From JAAZPG01 sp012797375 (lineage in GTDB: Bacteria > Acidobacteriota > Aminicenantia > Aminicenantales > UBA4085): a stretch of DNA of 35,327 nt. The notes beneath the pieces were generated by a model. That model did not search any database. It worked only from the letters and a program-made list of their open reading frames with translations, and was not told the origin of the DNA. The position numbers and the translations under genes were made by a program. Location: assembly GCA_937868205.1 (NCBI GenBank), contig CALMMC010000045.1, positions 1-35,327 on the forward strand, read 5' to 3'. Shown here in pieces: positions 1 through 7,577 of the stretch. Within the stretch, counting starts at the first letter, position 1, and every line of letters begins with the position of its first letter.

Positions 1-409
1 TTCATGAAGTCGTGGTCTTCGGCCTTCCCGAAGGGCTTCCAACGGCCGCCGGCCCGGTTCCCGCCGAGACGTTGTCGGCAGCCGGGCAGCCGCCCGGATC
101 ATTCGGTCCCCCGCGGCGAAAACGCCGAGCTGGTTTTTTTTATCCCGAACCCGGAAAGACGGCCGAGAGACAGCGAGCGGCGCAGGCCGAATGGCATGGA
201 ATTTGCCGATATCGAGTTGATGGAAAACGCGGAAAACGCCCGGGGAAAATCAGGCGGCGACCGGCGCATTTCAAGGAAAGCTCGAAACCGGGCGTAACTT
301 TTTTTTACGGAAGGATCTTCCCTTGGAGATCCCGTTATCGTAAAGGATAATGGAAATTCCGCGCCGGCGCCGCCGACGCGCCAGGAATGCCCCGTTGCGG
401 AGAAACACC
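1..409. other. left-edge region with no supported gene
   Basis: No reading frame here resembles a protein I recognise. Open frames exist on both strands, but they are composition-driven and lack ribosome-binding sites. A small stem (CGGCG, AAAA loop, CGCCG, 114-127) is followed six bases later by eight Ts (134-141). It could be a weak plus-strand terminator for a gene ending to the left of the window. The right part holds the promoter and leader of the DUF5916 gene. Confidence 0.4.
323..351 (+). promoter_or_regulatory. putative sigma70-type promoter of the DUF5916 gene
   Basis: TTGGAG (323-328) and GATAAT (346-351) are separated by 17 bases. The -10 matches consensus at 5 of 6 positions and the -35 at 3 of 6. 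The start site would lie near 358, giving a leader of about 50 bases. Confidence 0.45.
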
Positions 410-2722
410 ATGGAGAGACACACCGCGGCCTGCCGCCGGCGATCCTTTCTTCTCGTTATTCTCGTCCCTGTTCTTCCCCTGCTTGCGGCGGCCGCGCCCT
501 CTCTTCCGCGGGAAAGGCAAACCGTCCCTTCCCCCTTGCCGGCCGGGGCTCTCCCGCCCATTCCCTTGACCAAGGCCGACGCTCCCGTCAAGATCGACGG
601 CGTTTTGGATGACCCCGCCTGGGAGAAGGCGGCCCGCTTCGACATCGCCTTCGAATGGATGCCCGGCGAAAACTCGACTCCCCCCGTCCGGACCGAAGTC
701 CTCCTTACTTACGACGACGCGGCTTTCTACGTGGCTTTCCGCTGTTTCGATCCCGAGCCGGCGGCCATCCGGGCTCATCTCATGGACCGGGACGACACCG
801 ACACGCTCATCCAGGACGACCACATCAGCTTCATGCTGGACACCTTCAACGACGAGCGGAGGGCCTTCCAGTTCCGGGTCAACCCGCTCGGCGTCCAGGC
901 CGACGCGGCCTTCAGCGAACAGGACGGCTCCGAGGATTTTTCGTGGGACGCCATTTGGCAATCGGCCGGCCGGATCGAGGAATTCGGCTACACGGTCGAA
1001 GTCGCCCTTCCTTTCAACCAGCTCCGTTTTCCGGACGGCGCCGGCGTCCAGACGTGGGGATTCGAGGCCGACCGATCCTATCCGCGGAACATCCGCCACC
1101 GGATGAGCACCCATCCGCACGACCGGGATCGAATCTGCATCCTCTGCCAGTTCAATAAAATCACCGGCTTTCAAGGCATCTCCCCGGGGATTAATCTCCA
1201 GCTCACGCCGACTTTGACCGTCAACCGGACCGACGAGCGTCCCGGTTTTCCCGAAGGCGGCCTCGAGGCCGGAGAGGCGAACGCCCATCCCGGCTTGACC
1301 GCCCGCTGGGGTCTGACGCCCAACCTCACCCTCAACGCCGCCCTCAATCCGGATTTCTCCCAGGTCGAGGCGGACGCGGCCCAGCTCGACGTCAACACCC
1401 GGTTCGCCCTCTATTATCCCGAGAAGCGGCCTTTCTTCCTGGAAGCAGCCGATTTCTTCATGACTCCGCTGGAAGTCGTCTTTACCCGGAGCGTGGCCGA
1501 CCCGCTCTGGGGCGGCAAGATCACCGGCAAGGTCGGCCGGGGGGCCCTCGGCTTCTTCGCCGCCCGGGACCGGATCAACAACCTGATCTTTCCCTCCAAC
1601 CAGGATTCCCAATCGGCCGGCCTCGAGGCCGGCGTTACCAGCGGCGTTTTCCGCTACCGGCACGACATCGGCAAGGGCTCCACCCTGGGGGGGGTCTATT
1701 CCGGGCGCGCCGGAGACGATTATTACAACCATGCCGGCGGCTTGGACGGATTTTTCCGGCTGGGAGACAAGGACCAGATCACCTTCCAGTTCCTCCACAC
1801 GGAGACGCGGTATCCGGACAGCCTGGCCGCGGAGAGAGCTCAGCCCCGGGGACGCTTCGGGGGGAACGCCCTAACCTTTCGATACCTCCACCTCTCCCGG
1901 AACTGGCTCTACGCCGCCCGCTACGAAACGATCAGCCCGGACTTTCGAGCCGATTCCGGCTATATGCCGCGCGTGGACACGAAGGAGATCGACCTCGAGG
2001 TCGACACCTTCCTCTACGGCGTCCAGGCCGGCGGAACGAAGGGCAAATGGTTCGATATTCTCCAGTTCTGGGCAAGAGCCTACCGGATCGAAGACTTTTC
2101 CGGGCGGCTGACCGACTCCCGGGTCGCCCTGGGCGCGGCTTATTCGGGACCGCTTCAGTCGCAATTCGTCGCGATCGGCCGGTGGAACCAGGAGTATTTT
2201 TCCGGAACGCTGTACGACACGAGCGACGTTGTCTTCCAAGCCGCCTTGAAGCCGGCGGGGGGAATGAGCTTTTTTCTGATCGCCAACGCGGCCAAGGCCG
2301 TCGATTACGTCAACGGCCGCCCGGCGTCCGCCGTCCGCCTCGGCCCGGAGGCCTCCTTCTCCCTGGGCCGCCATCTCAACCTGGGGCTCAGCTGTTTCGT
2401 TGAACGGCTGGCCCATGAATCCGACCGGATCTACACGGCCCGCCTTTTCCAGGGAAAAGTCGTCTTCAATCTCAACACGCGGTGTTTCCTCCGTCTGATC
2501 GCCCAGTTCCAGGACGTCGGACGCGTGCCCGGGATGTACTCGTCCCCGGTTCCAGCCAGCTCGCGGGATCTCTTCACTCAGGTCCTGTTCTCCTACAAGC
2601 TCAATCCGCAGACCGTTCTCTTCCTCGGCTACTCGGACAATGCCTTCGGCTCGCGGGGGATCGACCTCGTCCGGGCCGACCGGACGTTCTTCTTCAAAAT
2701 CGGTTACGCCTGGGTGATGTGA
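410..2722 (+). CDS. DUF5916 outer-membrane protein with CBM9-like N-terminal domain
   Basis: This 770-residue exported protein has a signal peptide (about residues 1-28, with a long hydrophobic Leu/Ala core). A CBM9-like beta-sandwich follows (about 35-235), including the motifs KIDGVLDDPAW and DTFNDERRAFQF. A C-terminal barrel-like DUF5916 region contains ALNPDFSQVEADAAQLDVN and PEKRPFFLE, which are typical of the family, and the chain ends FKIGYAWVM as outer-membrane barrels often do. I chose the ATG at 410 because GGAG lies 7 bases upstream and the signal peptide begins there; an in-frame ATG at 350 would add an Arg-rich extension. Members are common in Acidobacteriota and Bacteroidota and are thought to act at the outer membrane, but the substrate is unknown. 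A decayed copy of part of its barrel lies just downstream. Confidence 0.85.
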   Translation: MERHTAACRRRSFLLVILVPVLPLLAAAAPSLPRERQTVPSPLPAGALPPIPLTKADAPVKIDGVLDDPAWEKAARFDIAFEWMPGENSTPPVRTEVLLTYDDAAFYVAFRCFDPEPAAIRAHLMDRDDTDTLIQDDHISFMLDTFNDERRAFQFRVNPLGVQADAAFSEQDGSEDFSWDAIWQSAGRIEEFGYTVEVALPFNQLRFPDGAGVQTWGFEADRSYPRNIRHRMSTHPHDRDRICILCQFNKITGFQGISPGINLQLTPTLTVNRTDERPGFPEGGLEAGEANAHPGLTARWGLTPNLTLNAALNPDFSQVEADAAQLDVNTRFALYYPEKRPFFLEAADFFMTPLEVVFTRSVADPLWGGKITGKVGRGALGFFAARDRINNLIFPSNQDSQSAGLEAGVTSGVFRYRHDIGKGSTLGGVYSGRAGDDYYNHAGGLDGFFRLGDKDQITFQFLHTETRYPDSLAAERAQPRGRFGGNALTFRYLHLSRNWLYAARYETISPDFRADSGYMPRVDTKEIDLEVDTFLYGVQAGGTKGKWFDILQFWARAYRIEDFSGRLTDSRVALGAAYSGPLQSQFVAIGRWNQEYFSGTLYDTSDVVFQAALKPAGGMSFFLIANAAKAVDYVNGRPASAVRLGPEASFSLGRHLNLGLSCFVERLAHESDRIYTARLFQGKVVFNLNTRCFLRLIAQFQDVGRVPGMYSSPVPASSRDLFTQVLFSYKLNPQTVLFLGYSDNAFGSRGIDLVRADRTFFFKIGYAWVM

Positions 2723-2849
2723 GGCGGGGCGGACGATCGAGATGGAGGGCGATCGGCTTTCTTCCATCTGGCCACGGCCAATCTGGGAAGCGATGACGGC
2801 CGGGGCGAACAACATCCGAATGAGGACATTCCCGATGTTTGCCGGGTCC

Positions 2850-2980
2850 GCGGCCGAATCAGGAGATGTCTTTCCGGAACGACGCGCGACACGGGCGATG
2901 CCGGCATCCAAGAAGGCTTGAAGCCGGCGGGGGGAAGGAGCTGTTTTTAATCGCCGGCGCAGCCAAGGCCGGCGATCGGG
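2850..2980 (+). pseudogene. degenerate fragment of a second DUF5916 gene
   Basis: This stretch aligns with 2180-2305 of the intact gene upstream. Shared blocks include TTTCCGGAACG, TTGAAGCCGGCGGGGGGAA, and ATCGCC followed by GCCAAGGCC. In the intact gene they encode the segment around LKPAGG and FLIANAAKA. The copy has substitutions throughout and a one-base deletion in the T-run (2943-2947), so LKPAGG and FLIAGAAKA fall in different frames. It is a remnant of a homologous gene rather than a recent duplication. The rest of the 2723-3076 gap shows no gene. Confidence 0.7.
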
Positions 2981-3013
2981 CTCCTTATCCGAGCCGAAAT
3001 AGAGTGAATAAGC

Positions 3014-3042
3014 TTGTGTCTCTCGATTTCATTTTATAAAAT
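3014..3042 (+). promoter_or_regulatory. putative promoter of the polyferredoxin gene
   Basis: TTGTGT (3014-3019) and TAAAAT (3037-3042) are 17 bases apart. An overlapping TATAAA (3035-3040) is an alternative -10. The leader would be about 28 bases and include the Shine-Dalgarno sequence. Confidence 0.5.
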
Positions 3043-3076
3043 AGCGCCGCTTGAATTCATTTCGGGAGGCGACGAC

Positions 3077-4048
3077 ATGAAAATGAAACGTTGGGGAATT
3101 CCCGCATCTCTCTTTCTCTTCCTGCTGTTCGCCTCGCCCTTGGCCGCCCAGCAGGGCGCGGGACGCCGGGCGGCTTCCTTCTGGGCCGTCCTGGGCCGGC
3201 CGAAGTTCGTCGTCATGCTGGTTCTCGGCCTGATCGTCCTGGCCCTTCTCCTGACGAAGAAGATGAAGGACAGCCTCAAGATCCCGCTTCTGTTGCTGTC
3301 GACGTTTCTTTTCGGGTTCGCCCCCAATCTCCCGGTCGCCCTGTTCAAGAAATTTTCGATGCACCCCTCGCCGATCTGCGCCGCGACCAAGTCGATCCTC
3401 TACGGCCTGGGGATGCCGCTTCTGGTCACCATGGCGGTCATTTTCTTCCTCACCCTCGTCGGCCCGAAGCTGTTCTGCGGCTGGATCTGCCCCGTCGGGG
3501 CCGCCCAGGAACTGGTCGCCATGCTCGCGGACAAGCTCAAGATCCGGCGCATCAAGTGGAATTTCATCTTCACCCAGACCGTCCGGATCGGGATCTTTCT
3601 TCTCTTCGTCTTCCTGAGCGCGACCGCGGTCTATCACACCTATGTCGAGGAGCAAAAGGTCGCCCTCTCGATCTACGATCCCATCAACGCCTTCCACGGA
3701 TTCGAATTCACCGCCCAGCCCTCGTTTTTCGCCGCCTTTCTCCATTACCTCCCCCTGCTTCTGACCCTGATCCTGGCGTTCAAATACTACCGGCCGTTCT
3801 GCTACCTGGTCTGCCCGGTCGGCCTGTTCACCAACCTTCTGGAGCAGGTCGCCGTGTTCCGGGTCACTCTGAAAAAGCCCGGATGCACCGACTGCGGCGT
3901 TTGCGAAAAGAAAAGCCCGTGCCCGACGGTCCCTGAAATCCTGAAAAGAGCCGTTCTCCGGCCGGATTGCTTCGCCTGCACGGCGTGCGTGAATGCCTGC
4001 AAGGAATGCCGGGCCCTGGAATACGGAACCCGGCGCGTTTCTCGCTGA
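3077..4048 (+). CDS. membrane polyferredoxin (NapH/MauN-like 4Fe-4S protein)
   Basis: This 323-residue membrane iron-sulfur protein has a signal-like first helix (1-24) and about five further hydrophobic segments (roughly 44-60, 69-90, 110-130, 167-188, 218-236). Two family-typical CxxxCP motifs follow membrane segments: C134/C138 in FCGWICPVG and C242/C246 in FCYLVCPVG. The C-terminus has two 4Fe-4S motifs. The second, C298-x2-C301-x2-C304-x3-C308, is canonical. The first, C270-x2-C273-x2-C276-x5-C282-P, has a longer last spacing than usual. The ATG at 3077 follows GGGAGG by 7 bases. Relatives pass electrons between quinol and periplasmic or membrane redox partners. No dedicated partner lies next to it, so the pathway cannot be assigned. 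Confidence 0.85.
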   Translation: MKMKRWGIPASLFLFLLFASPLAAQQGAGRRAASFWAVLGRPKFVVMLVLGLIVLALLLTKKMKDSLKIPLLLLSTFLFGFAPNLPVALFKKFSMHPSPICAATKSILYGLGMPLLVTMAVIFFLTLVGPKLFCGWICPVGAAQELVAMLADKLKIRRIKWNFIFTQTVRIGIFLLFVFLSATAVYHTYVEEQKVALSIYDPINAFHGFEFTAQPSFFAAFLHYLPLLLTLILAFKYYRPFCYLVCPVGLFTNLLEQVAVFRVTLKKPGCTDCGVCEKKSPCPTVPEILKRAVLRPDCFACTACVNACKECRALEYGTRRVSR

Positions 4049-4092
4049 CCGGCGGACACCGGACCGCGGGGCCCGGCCCCCGATTCCGCCGG
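4049..4092. terminator. GC-rich hairpin between convergent genes
   Basis: CCGGCGG (4049-4055) pairs with CCGCCGG (4086-4092), enclosing a second stem GGGGC/GCCCC (4068-4080). There is no U-tract on either strand. It begins right after the polyferredoxin stop and ends just before the ACT gene stop, so it may serve both. Confidence 0.4.
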
Positions 4093-4095
4093 CGG

Positions 4096-4476
4096 CTAGG
4101 CTTCGAGAACCCTCATCGCCTCGTCGATCTTGTTGACGTCGAGGATGACGGTGTTCATATTCGGCTTGTGGCTGACCGTTCCGTAGAGATAATCGATGTT
4201 GATCCCCTCGTCGCCGAGCTTGGTCGTCAGATCGGCCAGGGCCCCGGGACGGTTCTCGATGTCGATCAGCAGGACATCCCGCAGATCAATGATATAGTTC
4301 AGCTTCTGCAGCAATTTGACGGTCTTGTTCAGATTCTTGACGTACAACTTGGCCGTGTCGTGAAAAACGCCGATCGCCTCGATGTTGATCTCGTTTTCGG
4401 CCAGGTAGGAACACAGATCCCCCAGCGTCGACGGCTTGTTTTCCAGGACGACGTAGATCTCGGTGATGCGTTCCAT
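4096..4476 (-). CDS. tandem ACT-domain protein
   Basis: The 126 residues consist almost entirely of two ACT domains: about 3-58 (beginning ITEIYVVLENKPSTLGDL) and 66-126 (beginning DVLLIDIENRPGALADL). The NKPSTL and NRPGAL turns are the usual ligand-binding loops. ACT pairs without a catalytic domain usually sense amino acids or other small effectors. AAGGAGG lies 5 bases before the ATG. The gene lies 143 bases downstream of glcD on the same strand and has its own candidate promoter overlapping the end of glcD. The effector is unknown. Confidence 0.85.
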   Translation of the reverse strand: MERITEIYVVLENKPSTLGDLCSYLAENEINIEAIGVFHDTAKLYVKNLNKTVKLLQKLNYIIDLRDVLLIDIENRPGALADLTTKLGDEGINIDYLYGTVSHKPNMNTVILDVNKIDEAMRVLEA

Positions 4477-4589
4477 AGGACCTCCTTATGCGATTTCGTC
4501 CGTGGAGGGACGACGACACGCTTCTTCGATTCCGGGAGAAAACGCTGCGCCTTGACCGGCGCGGGGAGTTGTCATGGGCGGTGTGATTC

Positions 4590-4618
4590 AATATAGGTCA
4601 AGACCCCCTAAAAAGCAA
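4590..4618 (-). promoter_or_regulatory. putative promoter of the ACT-domain gene
   Basis: On the minus strand TTGCTT (4613-4618) and TATATT (4590-4595) are 17 bases apart. Transcription from near 4583 would give a leader of about 105 bases. The -35 lies immediately beyond the glcD stop codon. Confidence 0.45.
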
Positions 4619-4619
4619 A

Positions 4620-6038
4620 TCAATCGAAGATTTTGCCGGGATTGAGGAGGCCGGCCGGGTCGAAAGCCCGTTTGATCCCCCGCATGAGCTCGATCTGGGC
4701 CGGGGGAAGGCTTTCGGCCAAGTATTTTTTCTTGACCAACCCGATGCCGTGCTCCCCCGAGACGACGCCGCCGCGGGCGAGGCCGTCGGCGTAAATCTCC
4801 GTCCGGACGGCCTCGAGGGAAGCCCGCCATTCCTCCTCGGCCAGGGGAACGATCCGCCCCCCCTCGCAGCGCGCCTTCATCAGGTGGGTATGGACGTTGC
4901 CGTCGCCGGCGTGGCCGAACGTCGGGAGCCAAACGCCGAACTTGGCCCCGATCTCCTCCACTTTCTCGACGTGGGCGGCGATTTCCCCGCGGGGGACGGA
5001 CACGTCCATGATCTCGACCGTGTGGGCCTTGAGGGCTTCGTAGATCTTGCTCCGGATCTCCAGGACGTTGTCCTGCTTGGCCGCCGTGTCGGCGACGAAA
5101 ACATCAAGGGCGCCGCGCTCCAGGGCGACCCCGGCCACCGACTCCGTCTGCCGGTCCATATCCTCCTCGGAAACGGCGTCGAGGATGACGAACAGGTGGA
5201 CCGACCCGGCGTGGCAGGGCCAGGTCCGTCCCAGGAATTCCTCGGTGATTTGGAGGACGTCGAGGGGGACGAATTCCAAGGCCAGGGGGACGGCGTCCCG
5301 GTTGAGAAGAACGGGAACGGATTCGATCGCCGCCGCGAGGCTCTCGAAGGGGATGACGAGCGAGCGGGTCAAGGCCGGCTTGACCCGGAATTGAAGGACG
5401 GCCTTGGTGATGATCCCGAGCGTCCCCTCCGAGCCGATGAACAAGTGCATCAGGTTGTAACCGCTGCTCGACTTGACGAGCTTGCCGCCGAGGGTCAGAA
5501 TCCCGCCGGCCGCGGTCACGACCTCCAGCCCTCGGACGTAGTTGCGGATCACTCCGTATTTCACCGCCCGGCTGCCGCCGGCGTTGGTCGCGATCATCCC
5601 GCCGACGGCCGCGCTCTCCTCCCCCGGGTGCGGCGGGAAATCGAATCCCGCCTCGGCCACCGCTTTTTCGAGCTCGTGAAGAGGGACCCCGGCTTCAACG
5701 ACGGCCACCTGGTTGACCGGATCGATCTCCAGGACCCGGTTCATCCGCTCCATGCTCAGGACGATCCCGCCGGGAGAGGGGACGCATCCTCCGCACAACC
5801 CGGTCGCTCCTCCCCGGGCCGTCACGGGAATGCGGGCGGAACCGGCCAGACGGAGGACGGCCGCGACCTCGTCCGCCGTCTTCGGACGGACGACGATTCC
5901 GGCCGGTTGCCGGATATCGCTCAGGGAAAATTCGTCGTGGCCATAAGCGGCCAGGGTGTCGGCGTCGGTCAGAACGTTTTCCGGCCGGACGACGGATTCC
6001 AGGGCGGCCCGCATTTCGAGAGTGATGATGGACGGCAT
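4620..6038 (-). CDS. FAD-linked oxidase, glycolate oxidase GlcD / D-lactate dehydrogenase type
   Basis: This 472-residue flavoprotein has an N-terminal FAD-binding PCMH domain (about 45-225), with RGGATGLCGG, ESAAVGGMIATNAGGSRAVKYG and IGSEGTLGIIT. The C-terminal FAD-oxidase domain (about 230-470) has the active-site motifs PTFGHAGDGNVHTHL and GEHGIGLVKKKYL. Length is normal. Members oxidise 2-hydroxy acids such as glycolate or D-lactate; the substrate cannot be told from sequence, and no GlcE or GlcF subunit genes are adjacent. I set the start at MPSIITLEM (6038) because GAGGAG lies 6 bases upstream. The open frame continues through the upstream 36-bp repeats, but it would place the start above the promoter. 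TATAAT at 6063-6068 gives a leader of about 20 bases. Confidence 0.85.
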   Translation of the reverse strand: MPSIITLEMRAALESVVRPENVLTDADTLAAYGHDEFSLSDIRQPAGIVVRPKTADEVAAVLRLAGSARIPVTARGGATGLCGGCVPSPGGIVLSMERMNRVLEIDPVNQVAVVEAGVPLHELEKAVAEAGFDFPPHPGEESAAVGGMIATNAGGSRAVKYGVIRNYVRGLEVVTAAGGILTLGGKLVKSSSGYNLMHLFIGSEGTLGIITKAVLQFRVKPALTRSLVIPFESLAAAIESVPVLLNRDAVPLALEFVPLDVLQITEEFLGRTWPCHAGSVHLFVILDAVSEEDMDRQTESVAGVALERGALDVFVADTAAKQDNVLEIRSKIYEALKAHTVEIMDVSVPRGEIAAHVEKVEEIGAKFGVWLPTFGHAGDGNVHTHLMKARCEGGRIVPLAEEEWRASLEAVRTEIYADGLARGGVVSGEHGIGLVKKKYLAESLPPAQIELMRGIKRAFDPAGLLNPGKIFD

Positions 6039-6062
6039 GGCGACTCCTCTCATGTGGAGGGG

Positions 6063-6068
6063 ATTATA
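6063..6068 (-). promoter_or_regulatory. -10 element of the glcD promoter
   Basis: A perfect TATAAT on the minus strand lies 24 bases before the glcD start codon. No convincing -35 is visible. The predicted leader includes the Shine-Dalgarno sequence. Confidence 0.55.
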
Positions 6069-6101
6069 CCCTGATTCCCTTCGGTCATGTAGGGCGGCGG
6101 A

Positions 6102-6180
6102 GCCGCCTGACTCCGAAGCGTCGTCGAGGACGGCAAGGCCGCCTGACTCCGAAGCGTCGTCGAGGACGGCAAGGCCGCCA
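6102..6180. repeat. 36-bp perfect tandem repeat, 2.2 copies
   Basis: A 36-bp unit beginning GCCGCCTGACTCCGAAGC occurs at 6102-6137 and again, base for base, at 6138-6173. A third, partial copy (GCCGCC) follows. The unit is contiguous with no spacers, so it is not a CRISPR. Its length is a multiple of three and it is open on both strands. It lies in the divergent spacer between the glcD promoter and the sigma-factor promoter, upstream of both start sites. Confidence 0.9.
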
Positions 6181-6213
6181 CCCAGGCTATCCTCGCGCCC
6201 CCCTCTTTTAAGG

Positions 6214-6219
6214 TATGAT
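6214..6219 (+). promoter_or_regulatory. candidate -10 of the ECF operon
   Basis: TATGAT lies about 50 bases before the sigma-factor ATG, directly after the tandem repeat. No clear -35 for a housekeeping sigma factor is seen, and I could not identify an ECF-type autoregulatory motif. Confidence 0.35.
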
Positions 6220-6270
6220 TTTGTCAACGAATCCCAAGCGCAGGGAGTATATCCGGATGAGAAGGCCCCT

Positions 6271-6849
6271 ATGGATGAACACAATTTAATCCGGTTGGCC
6301 CGGGCGGGAGACGCGACCGCCTGGCGCAGCCTCTTCGACACGCATCACCGGAGGGTTTTCGCCACGGCCTATCGCTTTCTGGCCAACCAGGCGGATGCCG
6401 AGGATGTCCTCCAGGAAACGTTCGTCCGGGCCTATCGCAGCCTGGACGGATTCGACTCATCTTATGCCGGGGGCTTCGCCGCTTGGATCGGCCGGATCGG
6501 GGCCAACTGCAGCCTCGACGCCATCCGGCGCAAGAAGAAGACCCGGGACACCCTTTCCCTGGAGGACGGGGCCGTGCCTCCCCCGCCGGACTCCGGCCAT
6601 GGGACCGACCCGGAGCGCTCGACCGGAAACCGGGAGATCCGGGCCCGGATAGAGAACGCCCTGAACCGGCTGACGCCGAAACAACGGCTGATCTTCATCC
6701 TCAGGCATTACGAAGGATACACCACCCGGGAAATCGCCGGGATGATCGACGTGACCGAGGGCAGCGTGAAAACCCACCTGTTCCGGGCCGTGGGAGCGCT
6801 GCGGAAAAGCCTTCGCCGCGTCGCGCTGGAGGATCGCTATGAAATGTAA
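6271..6849 (+). CDS. ECF-family RNA polymerase sigma factor
   Basis: The 192-residue protein has sigma region 2 (about 15-85), with FDTHHRRVFATAYRFL and DAEDVLQETFVRAYR. It also has sigma region 4 (about 130-185), with LTPKQRLIFILRHYEGYTTREIAGM and the helix-turn-helix DVTEGSVKTHLFRA. It lacks regions 1 and 3, as ECF factors do. It directs RNA polymerase to a stress- or envelope-responsive regulon, whose signal is unknown. The ATG at 6271 gives normal family length, but the Shine-Dalgarno is weak (GAGAAGG). The stop overlaps the anti-sigma start by 11 bases, indicating translational coupling. The two exported HEAT proteins downstream are probable regulon members. Confidence 0.9.
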   Translation: MDEHNLIRLARAGDATAWRSLFDTHHRRVFATAYRFLANQADAEDVLQETFVRAYRSLDGFDSSYAGGFAAWIGRIGANCSLDAIRRKKKTRDTLSLEDGAVPPPPDSGHGTDPERSTGNREIRARIENALNRLTPKQRLIFILRHYEGYTTREIAGMIDVTEGSVKTHLFRAVGALRKSLRRVALEDRYEM

Positions 6850-7567
6850 AAACGCCCGCCGGGCCATCGTTCTCGATTATTACGGCGAGCTGCCGCCGGC
6901 CGAAAAAGCCGGTCTCGAGGAGCATTTGCGGACCTGCCGGAAATGCGGCGCCGAGCGGGAGGAAACCGTCCGCGTCTTTTCCCTCCTGGAAGCCAATCCG
7001 CCCGGCGATATTCCGGTTCCGGACACCGGGCTCGTTTGGAGCCGGATCGAAAACCGCCTGGATCCGAAACGAGCGCCGGAACGCCGGCCGGCGCCGGCCT
7101 GGAACATCCGGCAATGGGCCATGGCCGGGGCGGCTCTCGCCTTGGTCCTTGCCGCCGGAATTTTCATCGGACGGCGGGCCTCTCCGCCTCCCTCCCCTCC
7201 CGCCGCGTCTCCGTCGTCCGGACCCGTCCGGACGACGGCCGCCCTGAAACCTGTTTTAGCCGGACACCTGGAAGACCTGAAGCCGCTCCTGCTCGATTAT
7301 GCCAACTACACCCCGGACGACGCCGCGGGCGCGACGGTCGTCATCGATGAGGAATTCCTCCGGGCCCTTCTTTTTCAGAACGTCCTGCTGCGGAAAGCCC
7401 TGGCCGGCTCCGACCCGGCCGCGGCGGAGCTCCTGGACGACTGCGACTTGATCCTCAAGGAAATCATCAACCGGGACGCTCCGGCGGCGGCCTCCCCCGA
7501 AGACATCCGGGAGCTGATCCGCGGCCGGGACGTCCTGTTCAAGCTGGAAATCATCAAAAGGACATAG
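6839..7567 (+). CDS. zinc-finger anti-sigma factor, single-pass membrane protein
   Basis: The 242-residue protein has an N-terminal ZAS-type zinc finger, H29-x3-C33-x2-C36 in EEHLRTCRKC, with an additional C3. A Pro/Arg-rich linker, one transmembrane helix (about 92-111, WAMAGAALALVLAAGIFIG) and a periplasmic domain (about 125-242) of unknown fold follow. Such proteins hold their cognate ECF sigma factor at the membrane until a signal releases it. The overlap with the sigma gene and the topology make the pairing secure. What the periplasmic domain senses is not evident. Confidence 0.85.
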   Translation: MKCKNARRAIVLDYYGELPPAEKAGLEEHLRTCRKCGAEREETVRVFSLLEANPPGDIPVPDTGLVWSRIENRLDPKRAPERRPAPAWNIRQWAMAGAALALVLAAGIFIGRRASPPPSPPAASPSSGPVRTTAALKPVLAGHLEDLKPLLLDYANYTPDDAAGATVVIDEEFLRALLFQNVLLRKALAGSDPAAAELLDDCDLILKEIINRDAPAAASPEDIRELIRGRDVLFKLEIIKRT

Positions 7568-7577
7568 GAGAAAAATC

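Noticed and set aside
1..120. Start of a minus-strand gene running off the left edge
   Set aside because: The open frame has no recognisable product and no convincing ribosome-binding site in the visible part.
6102..6180. 36-bp repeats as a CRISPR array
   Set aside because: The copies are directly adjacent with no spacers, there are only two full units, and no cas gene is in the window.
5956..6270. N-terminal extension of the sigma factor through the repeat region
   Set aside because: The extension lies largely upstream of the probable promoter and is not sigma-like; MDEHNLIRLARAGD is the usual ECF beginning.
6039..6341. N-terminal extension of GlcD through the repeat region
   Set aside because: The TATAAT at 6063-6068 and the Shine-Dalgarno before 6038 place the start after this stretch, and the extension has low-complexity repeats.
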